A DNA stretch of 64,000 nt from Flavobacterium selenitireducens (GCF_014748335.1 NZ_JAAVIY010000010.1:1-64000), one strand, 5' to 3'; positions 1-9,715 are shown, numbered from the stretch's first letter. Notes: generated by a model not told the origin, from the letters alone. Translations and numbers: made by a program.

Positions 1-2090
1 GCGGAACGAACGCCACGGCTTCGGGCCTTACGGCGGGAACTTATACCGTCACCGTTACCGATGCCAACAGTTGTTCGCTTACGCAAAGTTTCACGATCAC
101 CGAGCCGACGCCCCTTTCTGCAGTCGCTTCACAAGTAAGCACGGCAACGTGTATCGAGAGTGCGGACGGACAGGCCGAGGTGTTGGCTGCGGGCGGAACT
201 GCGCCTTATACGTACCTTTGGGATAACGGCGTGACAACGGTCGCGAACAACATGCTGTCGGTTGGTACACACAACATCATTGCAACAGACGCGAACGGAT
301 GTACGTATACGGCCAGCGTCGTCATCGGCTTCAGCGATACGGTCGCACCGGTTCCGACACTTGCTGCCTTGCCTAATATCACGGCCGAATGTGCGGTAGT
401 TGCCTCGGATATCCCGGTTCCATCGGCTACGGATAATTGTGCAGGTTTGATTTCGGTAACGAACAATGCTACTTTTCCGATCACGGCCCAAGGCACCACC
501 GTCATCACATGGACGTATACGGACATCAACGGCAACACCGCGACACAAACGCAAAATGTAGTCATCGACGATGTCAGCGCACCGGTGCCACAAATCACAT
601 CGTTGCCTACAATCAGTATGCAGTGCGCGGTTTTGGTTACCGATATTCCGGTTCCGACCGCTATCGACAACTGTGCGGGTTCCATCTCGGCAACGACCGT
701 CGATACGCTTGTTTATCAGGCTGTCGGAACTTATTCCATTCTTTGGCAATACGATGACGGGAACGGCAACGTCAGCACCCAGACCCAGATGGTCGAAGTG
801 ACGGAATCTGCGATCGCATCGGCTACGTTTGCCAGCCAGGAAGTGGTTTATAACACCCAGCCGCAAAGCATCAGCGTGGCCAATTTGCCAGAAGGCGCTT
901 CGGTAAGTTATTCGATTGTCCCTGAAACCGGTCTTGGCAATGCCGCGGTGAACACAGGCGTCTATACGATTACAGCTGCGATCACACCGGCATCGGATGC
1001 GCCGAACTGCGGGCCGATAACGTTGACTGCGACACTGACGATCGTCCGCGCTCCTCAGCAAATCGTTTTCGACGCGCTGCCTGTCAAGCATCTTGAAAAC
1101 GATCCAGACTTCCAGTTGACGGCCACGGCTACATCGGGATTGGCGGTCCACTATACTTATTCGTATACGTCAACCAACGTTCCGGCCACGGTTAGCGCCA
1201 CTGGCTGGGTCGACATGCTCACGTCCGGTACGGTGCAAATTACGGCCCATCAGGACGGGAACGCCAATTATCTGCCGGCGGAGACGGTCGTGCAACCTTT
1301 GACGATCATCAGCAGCGACGCCTCGATCCATTCGGTGAATATCGGAGGGACAACATATGCAAACCCTTCATCGGAGATTTATTATCTGATGGAATGCAAC
1401 AACACAGATGACGCGGTTGCCGTGTCCCTCACTACTGAAGCCAACGCCGAGGCGAATCCTGGCCACGAATTTACGATTGCCACTCCGAGGCCGGGCATTT
1501 ACAGCCAATCCGTTTTCTTGACCTCCCAGGACGGCACGGGGACGAGCCAGTATACGATCGTGATCGAAAAGCGATTCAACTTCTTTGATATCGTCGAGCA
1601 AAAATTTGACAATGTGTTGTTGGCCAACAACAATCCGGCGACCAACGGAGGTTATTCGTTTGCCGAATACGAATGGTACAAAAACGATGTTTTGGTGAGC
1701 CGCAACCAGTATTTGTCGGCAGGCCCGACGCAAAACGACCTTTTGGACCCGGAAGCCGAGTACCACCTCAAACTGACCACGATAGAAGGAGACGTGCTGC
1801 AAACCTGTATGGGACGCATAACACGGGAGCACGATTACTCGATGTCGGTATTCCCGAATCCTTCGCGATGGGGCCAACAGATCAACGTAGTCGTCGATTT
1901 CCCGTCCGAAGAAATCCAGGACATGCAGATCGAGGTATTCGACCTCACGGGACGCAAAGTGTACGGAATGGCAAGCAGCGAGCGCAAGACGGCGTTGCAG
2001 CTTCCGGGATCTGTACAGGCCGCGACCTATATCGTCAAATGCACGACGAGCCGCCGTCAGAAAACTTTTAAGATTATTCTAAACCGATAG
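1..2090 (+). CDS. T9SS-secreted surface protein with SprB-like and HYR repeats, 5' end missing
   Basis: The frame is open from base 3 to the TAA at 2088-2090, so the gene begins before the window. The visible part starts in an SprB-type repeat (TAGTYTVTVTDANSC). Two HYR (hyalin) modules follow, each opening with 'APVP..' and carrying a 'IPVPxAxDNCAG' core. Then come Ig/MBG-like stretches and a cadherin-like segment. The C-terminal ~80 residues form a type A T9SS sorting domain starting at 'VFPNPSRWGQ' and ending 'KTFKIILNR'. Proteins of this make-up are exported by the Por/T9SS machinery and anchored or released at the cell surface as adhesins. The exact ligand cannot be told. The next gene, an outer-membrane barrel, starts 10 bp downstream and is likely co-transcribed, as is common for SprB/SprF-type pairs; the pairing is inference. 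Confidence 0.9.
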   Translation, partial: GTNATASGLTAGTYTVTVTDANSCSLTQSFTITEPTPLSAVASQVSTATCIESADGQAEVLAAGGTAPYTYLWDNGVTTVANNMLSVGTHNIIATDANGCTYTASVVIGFSDTVAPVPTLAALPNITAECAVVASDIPVPSATDNCAGLISVTNNATFPITAQGTTVITWTYTDINGNTATQTQNVVIDDVSAPVPQITSLPTISMQCAVLVTDIPVPTAIDNCAGSISATTVDTLVYQAVGTYSILWQYDDGNGNVSTQTQMVEVTESAIASATFASQEVVYNTQPQSISVANLPEGASVSYSIVPETGLGNAAVNTGVYTITAAITPASDAPNCGPITLTATLTIVRAPQQIVFDALPVKHLENDPDFQLTATATSGLAVHYTYSYTSTNVPATVSATGWVDMLTSGTVQITAHQDGNANYLPAETVVQPLTIISSDASIHSVNIGGTTYANPSSEIYYLMECNNTDDAVAVSLTTEANAEANPGHEFTIATPRPGIYSQSVFLTSQDGTGTSQYTIVIEKRFNFFDIVEQKFDNVLLANNNPATNGGYSFAEYEWYKNDVLVSRNQYLSAGPTQNDLLDPEAEYHLKLTTIEGDVLQTCMGRITREHDYSMSVFPNPSRWGQQINVVVDFPSEEIQDMQIEVFDLTGRKVYGMASSERKTALQLPGSVQAATYIVKCTTSRRQKTFKIILNR

Positions 2091-2100
2091 TTCGAATACA

Positions 2101-2946
2101 ATGAAAAGCAACAGTAAATTGAATGGGCTGATCGTCGCTTTGGCACTGGCCGGCGCCATCGAGGTAAACGCGCAGCAAAGTGCCGGGTCGAGACATGAAT
2201 TGTCCATCGTGGCGGGCGGCGTGACGTCGTCTTTGGATTACGATCTGAATGCGGCCAACAGCAAAGAAGGGATCGGCGGAAGCGCAGGTTTGGAATACAC
2301 GTATTATTTCTCCGGGAATTTCGGAGTGTCGCTTGGAGCGGAATACAGCTTGTTTACTGCAAAGACGAAGCTGGAAAGCCTCTCGGGAGCTTACAACACG
2401 GTCGATTTCGAACAGGAATCGTTTGAGTTTCGCTATAAGATGGAGAATGTCCGCGAGAAGCAAACCATCGGATTCGTAACCATTCCCGTGATGCTGACTT
2501 ACCTTAATAACGCCAATGGGTTTTATATAAAGGCGGGAGGAAAAATCGGCTTGCCCGTCAACAGCAAGTTTTCGAGCCGGTTCAATTTGTCCACGAGCGG
2601 GTATTATCCTCAATACAACGTCGAACTCATGGATCCCGCGTTTATGGGATTCGGCACATTCGACGGCATCAACGCTTCGGGCAACGACATCGAAACGGAG
2701 ATCAACTATATCGCCTCGGTAGAGCTTGGTGTCAAACTTCCGATTGGAAAAGACAATGTTTACGCCGGTTTTTATTTCGACTACGGCTTGACCGACATCT
2801 CGAAAACCACGGGACAACCCGTAGGTTACCGAACCAGCCCGGATGGCGTCGCGTTTGCTTACAACAGCTTGTTGAATTCGGGTTATGCCGATGAAGTCAG
2901 GACGTTGTCGTACGGGCTCAAACTGAGATACGCGTTTAGTTTGTAA
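2101..2946 (+). CDS. Outer-membrane beta-barrel protein (porin/OMP-b-brl family)
   Basis: 281 residues. It begins with a Sec signal peptide (hydrophobic 'LIVALALAGAIEVNA' then QQ). Alternating hydrophobic/aromatic beta strands typical of the small outer-membrane barrels of Bacteroidota fill the body (for example 'GSAGLEYTYYFSGNFGVSLGAEY'), and the last strand ends in aromatic 'LRYAFSL'. It starts 10 bp after the T9SS protein and is followed by a strong terminator, so the two likely form one transcript. The partner gene suggests a PorP/SprF-like role in anchoring the surface protein, but the sequence alone supports only an outer-membrane barrel. Confidence 0.8.
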   Translation: MKSNSKLNGLIVALALAGAIEVNAQQSAGSRHELSIVAGGVTSSLDYDLNAANSKEGIGGSAGLEYTYYFSGNFGVSLGAEYSLFTAKTKLESLSGAYNTVDFEQESFEFRYKMENVREKQTIGFVTIPVMLTYLNNANGFYIKAGGKIGLPVNSKFSSRFNLSTSGYYPQYNVELMDPAFMGFGTFDGINASGNDIETEINYIASVELGVKLPIGKDNVYAGFYFDYGLTDISKTTGQPVGYRTSPDGVAFAYNSLLNSGYADEVRTLSYGLKLRYAFSL

Positions 2947-2968
2947 CCCGAAAAAAGAGTAATGTAAC

Positions 2969-2999
2969 AATCCCCGGAGCGCATCCGGGGATTTTTTTT
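2969..2999 (+). terminator. Rho-independent terminator after the barrel gene
   Basis: Perfect 8-bp stem TCCCCGGA (2971-2978) / TCCGGGGA (2984-2991) with a 5-nt loop, followed by a run of eight T. It lies 25 bp after the stop codon. Confidence 0.9.
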
Positions 3000-3008
3000 G
3001 GTGACGGT

Positions 3009-3302
3009 TCAGCTTTTACCCAGGTAAATTTCCGATGCGATCCGGAGGTAACGCCGTTCGACATCATAAAAGATCACAAGCCACTGTAGTTTTTTCCGCT
3101 GCTTGCCGATAAGGTGCTCGATGCGCGTTCCTAGCTTTCCGTCATACGTGACGTTATTGGTCTGGATGCGCCTGCCGATATCGTCAAGGGTAATGCCGAG
3201 TTGCTGGATCAGGACGCTTTGGGCAAGGTTGATTTGCCGGTCGACGAAATCGTCCGTGATTTCGTTGGGCTTTCCGATATATTCAAAGGTGTAGTCGTAC
3301 AT
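3009..3302 (-). CDS. Small conserved-type hypothetical protein
   Basis: 97 residues, charged and soluble, with no signal peptide or membrane segment. I do not recognise a family. The C-terminal half (LQWLVIFYDVERRYLRIASEIYLG) reads like a compact alpha/beta fold. It lies 34 bp downstream of the sensor kinase gene on the same strand, so it may be co-transcribed and could be an accessory to it. Coding is supported by the start codon, the good length relative to neighbours and codon use matching the flanking genes. Confidence 0.6.
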   Translation of the reverse strand: MYDYTFEYIGKPNEITDDFVDRQINLAQSVLIQQLGITLDDIGRRIQTNNVTYDGKLGTRIEHLIGKQRKKLQWLVIFYDVERRYLRIASEIYLGKS

Positions 3303-3336
3303 GTGAGATTTGGTCTTGGAATTTCAATTTGCCGGG

Positions 3337-5292
3337 TCAGATGGCCTCGTGCTGTTTTAGCGGAAGCCGTATCGAAAATGTCGCGCCGTCGCCGGGACGC
3401 CCGGTAGCGGAGATCGTGCCGCGGTGCCTTTCGACGATCTTCTTGCACAACGCAAGGCCCAGTCCCGTTCCGTCGTACTGGTCTTTGGAATGCAGGCGAC
3501 GAAAAGTCTCGAAAATATACGAAGACTGGCTGTTCTCGAACCCGATGCCGTTATCTGTGACTTCTACGTCCACGGCTTCTTCCGACATGCGAGACGTTAT
3601 TGAAATGCGCGGTGGAACGCCGGGGCGGGCAAATTTCAGCGAATTGTTGATGAGGTTGTAGAACAATTGATACAACAGCACAGGCGCGCCTTCTATCGTC
3701 GGCAGGCCGTCGTGGATGATTTTTCCTGAGGTATTCTGCAAGGCTACCTCGAGGTCTACTTCGATATTATTGACGATATCGTCCAGATCTACTCGTTCGG
3801 GCGCCCTCGAGTTCGAGCTGACCGTCGAATAACCCAGCACGCCCTCGATCATCGTGTACATGCGGTCGGTGGCTCCGTTGATTTTTTCGATGAATTGCGA
3901 TAGCGAACCGTCGGCATCGGAACGGTGGCGCCCGATCTTTTCCTCAAGGCGGCTCACGAACATCTTGATCTTCCGGACCGGCTCCTTGAGATCGTGTGAG
4001 GCGACATGTGCAAATTGTTGGAGGTCATCGTTGGAGCGCTGGAGTTCCTGAGTGCGTTGCTCTACCTGTAACTCAAGCGTTTCGGATAACTTGCGGTAGC
4101 GGTTTTCGCTTTCCTCAAGCTTTTTACGCGCTAGGACATGCGCGGTGACGTCGACGGCTACCTGTATCATGCCTACGATTTCCCCGGCGTCCCTGAGCGG
4201 ACGGTAAGAGAGGTTGTAATAAAAGTCCTCGATTTCGCCACCGCGTGTATGCGACACACAAACTTCCGGATGATCGAATGTAATGCCGTCGTCGTACACT
4301 TTCACCACTTGTTCCCAAATGTAGGAGCCTTTGAGTTCGGGTAGCACCTCTATGAGCGGCAGACCGATCACTTCCTCTCCGTGGCCGATCATCTCCAACA
4401 TCGGTTTGTTGATCTGTTCGATCACAAGGCGGTCGCCCATGAGCACCAACGTCGGGGCAGGCGTCTGGTCGATCGTCATTTTGAGCCGGGATTCGCTCTG
4501 GCGTATTTTTTCGGCGGACTCTTTTAATTCTGTAATGTCGCGTGTCGTTCCTGCTACGACTTCCACCTCTCCCGCTTCGTTCAAAACAGGCACCAAAATA
4601 TAGTCGTAAACACGTTCGCCAAGTTCAGCATGCGGAAACGATACGGTTCCTCTCACATTCTTTTTAGTGGCTGCGACCTCGTCGATTTCACGCTCGTGCA
4701 TTTCGGCATGCCATTCTTCGTACCCATTTTCCCTTAAGCCCTTCCCGATAGCTTCCGCGGCCGTTTTGCCCCACATTTCGAGCAAGGCTTTGTTGGCATA
4801 CGTAAATCGGTAATTGAGGTCGAACACATACACAAGATCAGGCGTATTACTGGTAATGCTTTCGTAGAGTCGCCGTTGTTTTTCGGCTTCAGCCATCGCA
4901 TTTTCCAACACCGTTTCGACTTTCCTGACGTCGCTGATGTCGTAAGTCGAAACGATCAGGAAATCGTCCTGGCGGCTAACCTCATATCGCAGCCAACGCG
5001 CTCCTCCTGCGGTTTGCAGCGAATCGACGAACCGGGACGGTATTCCCGTTAGCGCTACGTCGGCAATTTGGTCGAGTGCCGTGCCCCGGGCAAACATTGG
5101 CACTATATCACTCGCTGTGAGATCCGGGTAATCCGCAATGGAATACTCGTCCCGGAAGCGTGGATTGAGATATTGTATATTGAAGGTTTTTACATCGGAA
5201 GGGTGTTCCGCATCTATCTTCAGGATGGCGACCGCATTGGGCGAAGCGTCGTAGAGCGTCCGGAAAAGGTTCAAATTGTCGGCTGCACTCAT
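3337..5292 (-). CDS. Cytoplasmic PAS-domain sensor histidine kinase
   Basis: 651 residues without membrane segments. Three PAS-type modules are visible: about residues 5-125 (ending in a PAC-like 'VSTYDISDVRKVE'), 140-265 ('GTTRDITELKES') and 270-395 ('QVAVDVTAHV'). A coiled-coil linker follows (LELQVEQRTQELQRSNDDLQ), then a HisKA domain with the phospho-acceptor His433 in 'VASHDLKEPVRKI', and a HATPase domain with an N box (YNLINNSLKFA), G1 box (VTDNGIGF) and G2 box (DGTGLGLALCKKIVERH). It therefore autophosphorylates in response to an internal signal. No receiver domain is fused and no response regulator gene is adjacent, so its partner is elsewhere. Confidence 0.93.
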   Translation of the reverse strand: MSAADNLNLFRTLYDASPNAVAILKIDAEHPSDVKTFNIQYLNPRFRDEYSIADYPDLTASDIVPMFARGTALDQIADVALTGIPSRFVDSLQTAGGARWLRYEVSRQDDFLIVSTYDISDVRKVETVLENAMAEAEKQRRLYESITSNTPDLVYVFDLNYRFTYANKALLEMWGKTAAEAIGKGLRENGYEEWHAEMHEREIDEVAATKKNVRGTVSFPHAELGERVYDYILVPVLNEAGEVEVVAGTTRDITELKESAEKIRQSESRLKMTIDQTPAPTLVLMGDRLVIEQINKPMLEMIGHGEEVIGLPLIEVLPELKGSYIWEQVVKVYDDGITFDHPEVCVSHTRGGEIEDFYYNLSYRPLRDAGEIVGMIQVAVDVTAHVLARKKLEESENRYRKLSETLELQVEQRTQELQRSNDDLQQFAHVASHDLKEPVRKIKMFVSRLEEKIGRHRSDADGSLSQFIEKINGATDRMYTMIEGVLGYSTVSSNSRAPERVDLDDIVNNIEVDLEVALQNTSGKIIHDGLPTIEGAPVLLYQLFYNLINNSLKFARPGVPPRISITSRMSEEAVDVEVTDNGIGFENSQSSYIFETFRRLHSKDQYDGTGLGLALCKKIVERHRGTISATGRPGDGATFSIRLPLKQHEAI

Positions 5293-5582
5293 CGCGGAAA
5301 GCTGTCTTTTGTCATTGTAAAATTAAGCGGATGTATGGGTTCGCATCGTTTATTAAATATAATCAAACTAATCATCACCACCAATTAAATTGCATATTCA
5401 TCCGTAAAAAAGGTTGGGCGCCTGCCGTAAAATTCCTACGGGACGATGTCGGTCACGGCAAAATTTCATTCGTGCATTTGTCGCTTTTCGGGACATTCCG
5501 CTCCATCATCCCAAGCTATCCTCGGCGAAAGCGACGCAAACCAACGGCTGTCCAAACCAAAACAAATCCGTAAATTTAAGGC

Positions 5583-6602
5583 ATGAAAAATCTTGGATTT
5601 TTATCGTTCGGCCACTGGGCCAATCATCCGGCTTATGCCACTCGCACTGCCGCCGATACTTTGCTGCAATCGATAGATTTGGCCGTTGCTGCCGAAGCAC
5701 TGGGCCTTGACGGAGCTTATTTTCGCGTGCATCATTTCGCGGCCCAACTGGCGTCTCCGTTTCCGTTGCTGTCCGCTATCGGCGCCAAAACCTCGAAAAT
5801 TGAAATAGGGACAGGCGTGATCGACATGCGCTACGAAAACCCGATGTATATGGTGGAAGATGCCGGAGCCGCAGACCTAATTTCAGGAGGGCGACTGCAA
5901 CTCGGCATCAGCAGGGGCTCGCCGGAACAAGTCATAGACGGTTGGCGCTATTTCGGATACGAGCCCAACGAAGGCGAATCCGATGCCGACATGGGCCGGG
6001 TCAAGGCGCTGGAATTTCTCGACAAACTCAATGGTGTCGGTTTCGCGGAGCCGAATCCCTATCCGATGTTTCCCAATCCTCCGGGACTGCTTCGGCTTGA
6101 GCCACATGCTCCGGGCCTGCGCGACCGCATTTGGTGGGGAGCCGCTTCGAATGCGACTGCGATTTGGGCGGCCGAGAATGGCATGAACCTCCAAAGTTCC
6201 ACGTTGAAGTACGACGAAAGCGGGAAACCGTTTCACGAGCAGCAAGCCGAGCAGATCCGGCTTTATAAAGACGCTTGGAAAAAAGCAGGCCATAAGCGCG
6301 AGCCAAGGGTTTCGGTGAGCCGGTCTATTTTCGCGCTCGTCAACGATCAGGACAGGTTGTATTTCGGGCAATCGGGCAAATCGGATTCCATTGGGATGAT
6401 CGAGCCGGGCAAGCAGGCCATTTTTGGAAAGAGCTACGCCGCGGAACCCGACAAACTTATCGAAGAATTGGCCCGTGACGAAGCCATCCGGGAAGCCGAT
6501 ACGTTGCTTTTGACGATTCCCAATACGCTTGGCGTGGACTATAACGTTCACGTATTGTCTTCAATTTTGGAACACGTCGCGCCTGGTTTGGGCTGGCGTT
6601 GA
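5583..6602 (+). CDS. LLM-class flavin-dependent oxidoreductase (luciferase-like monooxygenase)
   Basis: 339 residues. It resembles bacterial luciferase-like F420/FMN monooxygenases: an N-terminal barrel strand with 'FLSFGHWANHP', then 'AEALGLDGAYFRVHHFA', and 'IEIGTGVIDMRYENP' followed by 'DLISGGRLQLGISRG', the usual phosphate/flavin-binding stretch of the family. It probably uses reduced flavin and O2 to oxidise an organic substrate in the cytoplasm; the substrate cannot be deduced. It is monocistronic, followed by a terminator and convergent with the next gene. Confidence 0.88.
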   Translation: MKNLGFLSFGHWANHPAYATRTAADTLLQSIDLAVAAEALGLDGAYFRVHHFAAQLASPFPLLSAIGAKTSKIEIGTGVIDMRYENPMYMVEDAGAADLISGGRLQLGISRGSPEQVIDGWRYFGYEPNEGESDADMGRVKALEFLDKLNGVGFAEPNPYPMFPNPPGLLRLEPHAPGLRDRIWWGAASNATAIWAAENGMNLQSSTLKYDESGKPFHEQQAEQIRLYKDAWKKAGHKREPRVSVSRSIFALVNDQDRLYFGQSGKSDSIGMIEPGKQAIFGKSYAAEPDKLIEELARDEAIREADTLLLTIPNTLGVDYNVHVLSSILEHVAPGLGWR

Positions 6603-6621
6603 CCGTCAAACAGCATATTTA

Positions 6622-6656
6622 TAAAGGAAGTCTCATAGAAAGGCTTCCTTTTTTAT
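6622..6656 (+). terminator. Terminator after the LLM oxidoreductase gene
   Basis: Stem AAGGAAG (6624-6630) / CTTCCTT (6644-6650) followed by T-rich sequence, about 20 bp after the stop. Confidence 0.75.
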
Positions 6657-6740
6657 TTCCTAATATCGTGATGCGAAATAGACAACGCCCTCATACGGTC
6701 AATCAAGATAAAAGGTTGATAGCGGAAGGAAGTGGCAAAA

Positions 6741-6776
6741 AAAAAAGGATCCGACACTATAGCCGGATCCTTTCGA
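6741..6776 (-). terminator. Terminator after the condensation-type acyltransferase gene
   Basis: Perfect 10-bp stem AAAGGATCCG (6744-6753) / CGGATCCTTT (6764-6773). The A-run on the left becomes the T-tract on the minus strand, placed just after the stop of the minus-strand gene. Confidence 0.85.
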
Positions 6777-6797
6777 GTTGAAGACGGTCTTCGTTAC

Positions 6798-8018
6798 CTA
6801 AGAAGTCGCCTCACAAGCGTCGGACAGTAACTTCTCCATCGCCTGCAAAAGTCCGTCGATAGGCGTATCGCTTGTATTGGTCAGGCAAAGCGAACCGTTG
6901 CTGGTAATGACGCCGACCGTTTGCTCTTTGCCCTTTCCGGAACGCACCATAGGGCCGTAAAGTGCGTTGAGCCGCAGCGCCCCGAAGTCGGTATCATATT
7001 TTACGCGTCCGAGGTTTGTCACCATGATTTCCTGGTTGAACGCTTGCTTGAGGATTTCAACAACCTCTCGCAGATCAGGCGTCTTGAAGGTAAGGTCCCT
7101 AAAAAAGCCGATGTAGTTTTGGACGTGTTCGGCAGTGTCGGTACCTGCGAGTCCTGCTTTTGCCAGACGCGCGATATCCCAGAACGGCAAATGTTGTTCG
7201 CCTTCGAAATGAACGGGATGTGTAGTGATGTTCAACCCGTAATTGTCGTCGAGGCCGAGTGCGCGTCTTGAACAAATAGGAGAGATCAGCTCGATTTTTT
7301 TGTCGGTCCAATCCGCTCTCATTTTGCGTGAGGCGATCAAAACGGCAGCACAAATGGCGGCGTGGACCGTCGTTTTTTCCTGTCTCGATTTGTCGATGAT
7401 GGATTTTGTAAGGCTTGGCGATAGCCGCAGACTCGCAATTTTTGGGGCGAACGTCTTGTTGTCGTCCGCTTTCAGATGCAAATCGGATGGATCGCCAACG
7501 CCATCGTATTCGGCAAAGCCCAGTGTTTCGTCGTTTGATTTCTGGGGCTGCATAAGCGGCAAGTCAATGCCGGTAATCGCGTTCAGTATGTCGCGGAACA
7601 GGTAATTGATCGAAGTGCCGTCTGCGATTGCGTGATGTCCGACGAGGATCAGCACGGTATGTTGCGGTTTTTGGACGAGGACCGCACGAATCAACGGGCT
7701 TTTCGAGGTGTCGAATCGGATCGCGAGTTCTTTTTCGACCTCGGCTTCCCAACGATAATCGTCCGGAACATCGACGACACGCAATGGGATTGGCGTCGAT
7801 TCGACATGTTCCAGAACGGTTCCCGCAGAGGCGTCGGACGTTATTCTCACGGAAAGATTCGGATGGCGCCGCTGTACTTTTTCAAGAGCCGATTCCCATT
7901 CTGAAATCGCTTTTCGGCCTTCGATTTCCCCGGCCAGGGCGAAGTCTTTGGAATCGATGAGGTCGAGCAGCCAAAATGTTTTTTCGAATGCGCCAAGACG
8001 GCGGTTTTGCTGTTTCAT
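6798..8018 (-). CDS. Stand-alone condensation-domain acyltransferase
   Basis: 406 residues from the ATG at 8018 (MKQQNRRLGAFEKTFW); an in-frame upstream ATG at 8123 would add 35 low-quality residues and is less likely. The catalytic motif HHxxxDG of the BAHD/condensation superfamily is present as HHAIADG with His128, His129 and Asp133. The C-terminal half contains 'ISPICSRRALGLDDNYGLN', like phthiocerol/phthiodiolone dimycocerosyl transferase (PapA5-type) and NRPS C domains. It probably transfers an acyl group to an alcohol or amine. No NRPS or PKS genes are nearby, so it acts in trans or in lipid modification; that is inference. Confidence 0.82.
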   Translation of the reverse strand: MKQQNRRLGAFEKTFWLLDLIDSKDFALAGEIEGRKAISEWESALEKVQRRHPNLSVRITSDASAGTVLEHVESTPIPLRVVDVPDDYRWEAEVEKELAIRFDTSKSPLIRAVLVQKPQHTVLILVGHHAIADGTSINYLFRDILNAITGIDLPLMQPQKSNDETLGFAEYDGVGDPSDLHLKADDNKTFAPKIASLRLSPSLTKSIIDKSRQEKTTVHAAICAAVLIASRKMRADWTDKKIELISPICSRRALGLDDNYGLNITTHPVHFEGEQHLPFWDIARLAKAGLAGTDTAEHVQNYIGFFRDLTFKTPDLREVVEILKQAFNQEIMVTNLGRVKYDTDFGALRLNALYGPMVRSGKGKEQTVGVITSNGSLCLTNTSDTPIDGLLQAMEKLLSDACEATS

Positions 8019-8173
8019 TTGCTTGTTTTTTTTGATGAATACTAAATCTGATAAAAGGTGGGAAATGCAATGATTTTCCGCTCGGCAAAGTTCATGATAG
8101 TCAGGCGGCGCGGGAATGGACAAATGGCGTCATGTGTTGCAGGATTTTCCTCTGCAAGCCAATCTGATCGGAA

Positions 8174-8539
8174 TCAGAATTGAGCGGTGGCCAGCAACAC
8201 AAGCGTGCAGGCACGTTCGGTGACGATTCCGTTTGCGATTGCAAGCCGTTCGAGTCCGGGATTTTCGGAACCGGGATTGAAGATGATCCGCCTCGGTTTT
8301 GTCTCGAGAATGTAATCGTAAAGTAACGTTTGGCGCGCAGCACCGATGTACATCGTGATGGTGTCGATGTCTTCGTGGATGGCTTTTGGCGCCTGGATCG
8401 GAATGCCTTCGATTTCGCCTTCCACAACGCCGATATTGACGATCGTATGTCCCGAAGCAATCAGGCGGGTTGCGGCAAGGAAGGCATAGCGTCCAGGGTT
8501 GTTTGTCGCGCCGAGTATCATGGTTTTTTTGTGTGCCAT
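8174..8539 (-). CDS. CoA-binding domain protein (YccU-like)
   Basis: 121 residues from the ATG at 8539 (MAHKKTMILGATNNPGRYAF). A longer frame up to 8692 adds a segment without family character. The sequence is a single Rossmann-like CoA-binding domain: 'ILGATNNPGRYAFLAATRLIASGH' gives the nucleotide loop and the C-terminal 'IIFNPGSENPGLERLA' resembles the succinyl-CoA-synthetase alpha-type loop. Family members bind CoA or NAD; the physiological role is unknown. It is divergent from the AraC-type regulator gene at 8819. Confidence 0.82.
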   Translation of the reverse strand: MAHKKTMILGATNNPGRYAFLAATRLIASGHTIVNIGVVEGEIEGIPIQAPKAIHEDIDTITMYIGAARQTLLYDYILETKPRRIIFNPGSENPGLERLAIANGIVTERACTLVLLATAQF

Positions 8540-8818
8540 TTCGAAAGGTTGTATGGATTTGGCAAAGTTGGAGCGGATTTCCACATTCGGAAATGGACGA
8601 AAGTGCAGGATTGCCCCACGATATTCCCGCGGTCGCATTGGCAGGGCATCGGAAGAATCCATCGGCGGCCTAAAGCAGGGAAAATGATGCAACGCGCGTC
8701 CACTAATGTGCGTTTTTTAGCGATGGCGACCGGGCCATCTTTGCAACGTCGGAAAACGGTAGGAGTGATTCCGAAATATCACAAAAATGTCAGCGATTGA
8801 TCTTAACGAATTTGTAGT

Positions 8819-9679
8819 ATGTCTGAAAATCTGTTCACGAGCGATCTTAAAACCCTTGGGCTGCTTCCGATAGCCCGCGAAAATGCCGATAAAGTCAACG
8901 ATGCGTGCTTCAGGCCGTTTATAAAAGTGTTGTTCCTGACCGCGGGTTACGAATTGCAGATCGACCTCAAGCGCTATTCGGTAGAGCGGCCGTCGCTGTT
9001 TTTCGTCAGCCCGGATCAACACCTGACCCTCGAAAAATCAGGGAGCGGCCAAGGATATTTTATTTTTTACAACCGCGATTTTTATTGCATACAGATCCAT
9101 GACGACGAGGTGGCTTGCGACGGGTTGCTGTTCAACAACACCCACGATATCCCGATGGTGGCACTCGACGAAACCGAAAAACCGTTCTTTATTAGCCTTT
9201 TCGAACAGATGATCGGGGAGTTCGGCCTTGGCGATGGGGCGCTTGAGGAAATGATCCGGACCTACCTCAAGCAATTGTTCATCAAAGCGGTGCGGTTGTG
9301 GAAAAAGCAAAACATGGACAAAGCCTTCCTGCAAAGAAACGGCGATCTCGAATTTTTCAGGAAATTCACAAGGCTCGTCGAGCAGCATTACAAACACAAA
9401 CACAATGTTTCGGACTATGCCGAACTATTATTCGTGGCGCCCAAGACGATTGCGCACAAGTTCAAAAAACTCCGTTTGCCCCAACCCAACGACGTCATCA
9501 AGAACCGCATCGTGCTAGAAGCCAAACGGTTGCTCGTCCATACGAATCTAAGCACAAAAGAAATCGGGTATAAGTTGGGTTATGACGATCCGGCTTATTT
9601 CAGCAGGCTGTTCGTCCAGAAGACGGGCCAGACAACATCCGGTTTTCGATCGAAATTCTTGGCTGAAGTGGATGCCTGA
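8819..9679 (+). CDS. AraC-family transcriptional regulator
   Basis: 286 residues. The N-terminal ~170 residues form a cupin-like sensing domain. The C-terminal ~100 residues contain two helix-turn-helix motifs: 'DYAELLFVAPKTIAHKFKKL' and 'STKEIGYKLGYDDPAYFSRLF' with the family signature 'QKTGQTTSGFR'. It is divergent to the CoA-binding protein gene across a 279-bp intergenic region and may regulate it. The ligand is unknown. Confidence 0.9.
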   Translation: MSENLFTSDLKTLGLLPIARENADKVNDACFRPFIKVLFLTAGYELQIDLKRYSVERPSLFFVSPDQHLTLEKSGSGQGYFIFYNRDFYCIQIHDDEVACDGLLFNNTHDIPMVALDETEKPFFISLFEQMIGEFGLGDGALEEMIRTYLKQLFIKAVRLWKKQNMDKAFLQRNGDLEFFRKFTRLVEQHYKHKHNVSDYAELLFVAPKTIAHKFKKLRLPQPNDVIKNRIVLEAKRLLVHTNLSTKEIGYKLGYDDPAYFSRLFVQKTGQTTSGFRSKFLAEVDA

Positions 9680-9707
9680 TCAAAATTCCGACATATTTCA
9701 AATATCA

Positions 9708-9715
9708 TAAATTTG
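9708..9715 (+). promoter_or_regulatory. -7 promoter box (TAAATTTG)
   Basis: Matches the Bacteroidota -7 consensus TAnnTTTG and lies 18 bp before the ATG of the metalloprotease-like gene at 9733. No clear -33 TTTG is seen at the expected spacing. Confidence 0.5.

Noticed and set aside
129-1151. 340-residue antisense frame in the first T9SS gene
   Set aside because: No domain, cysteine/arginine-rich shadow of a clear repeat protein.
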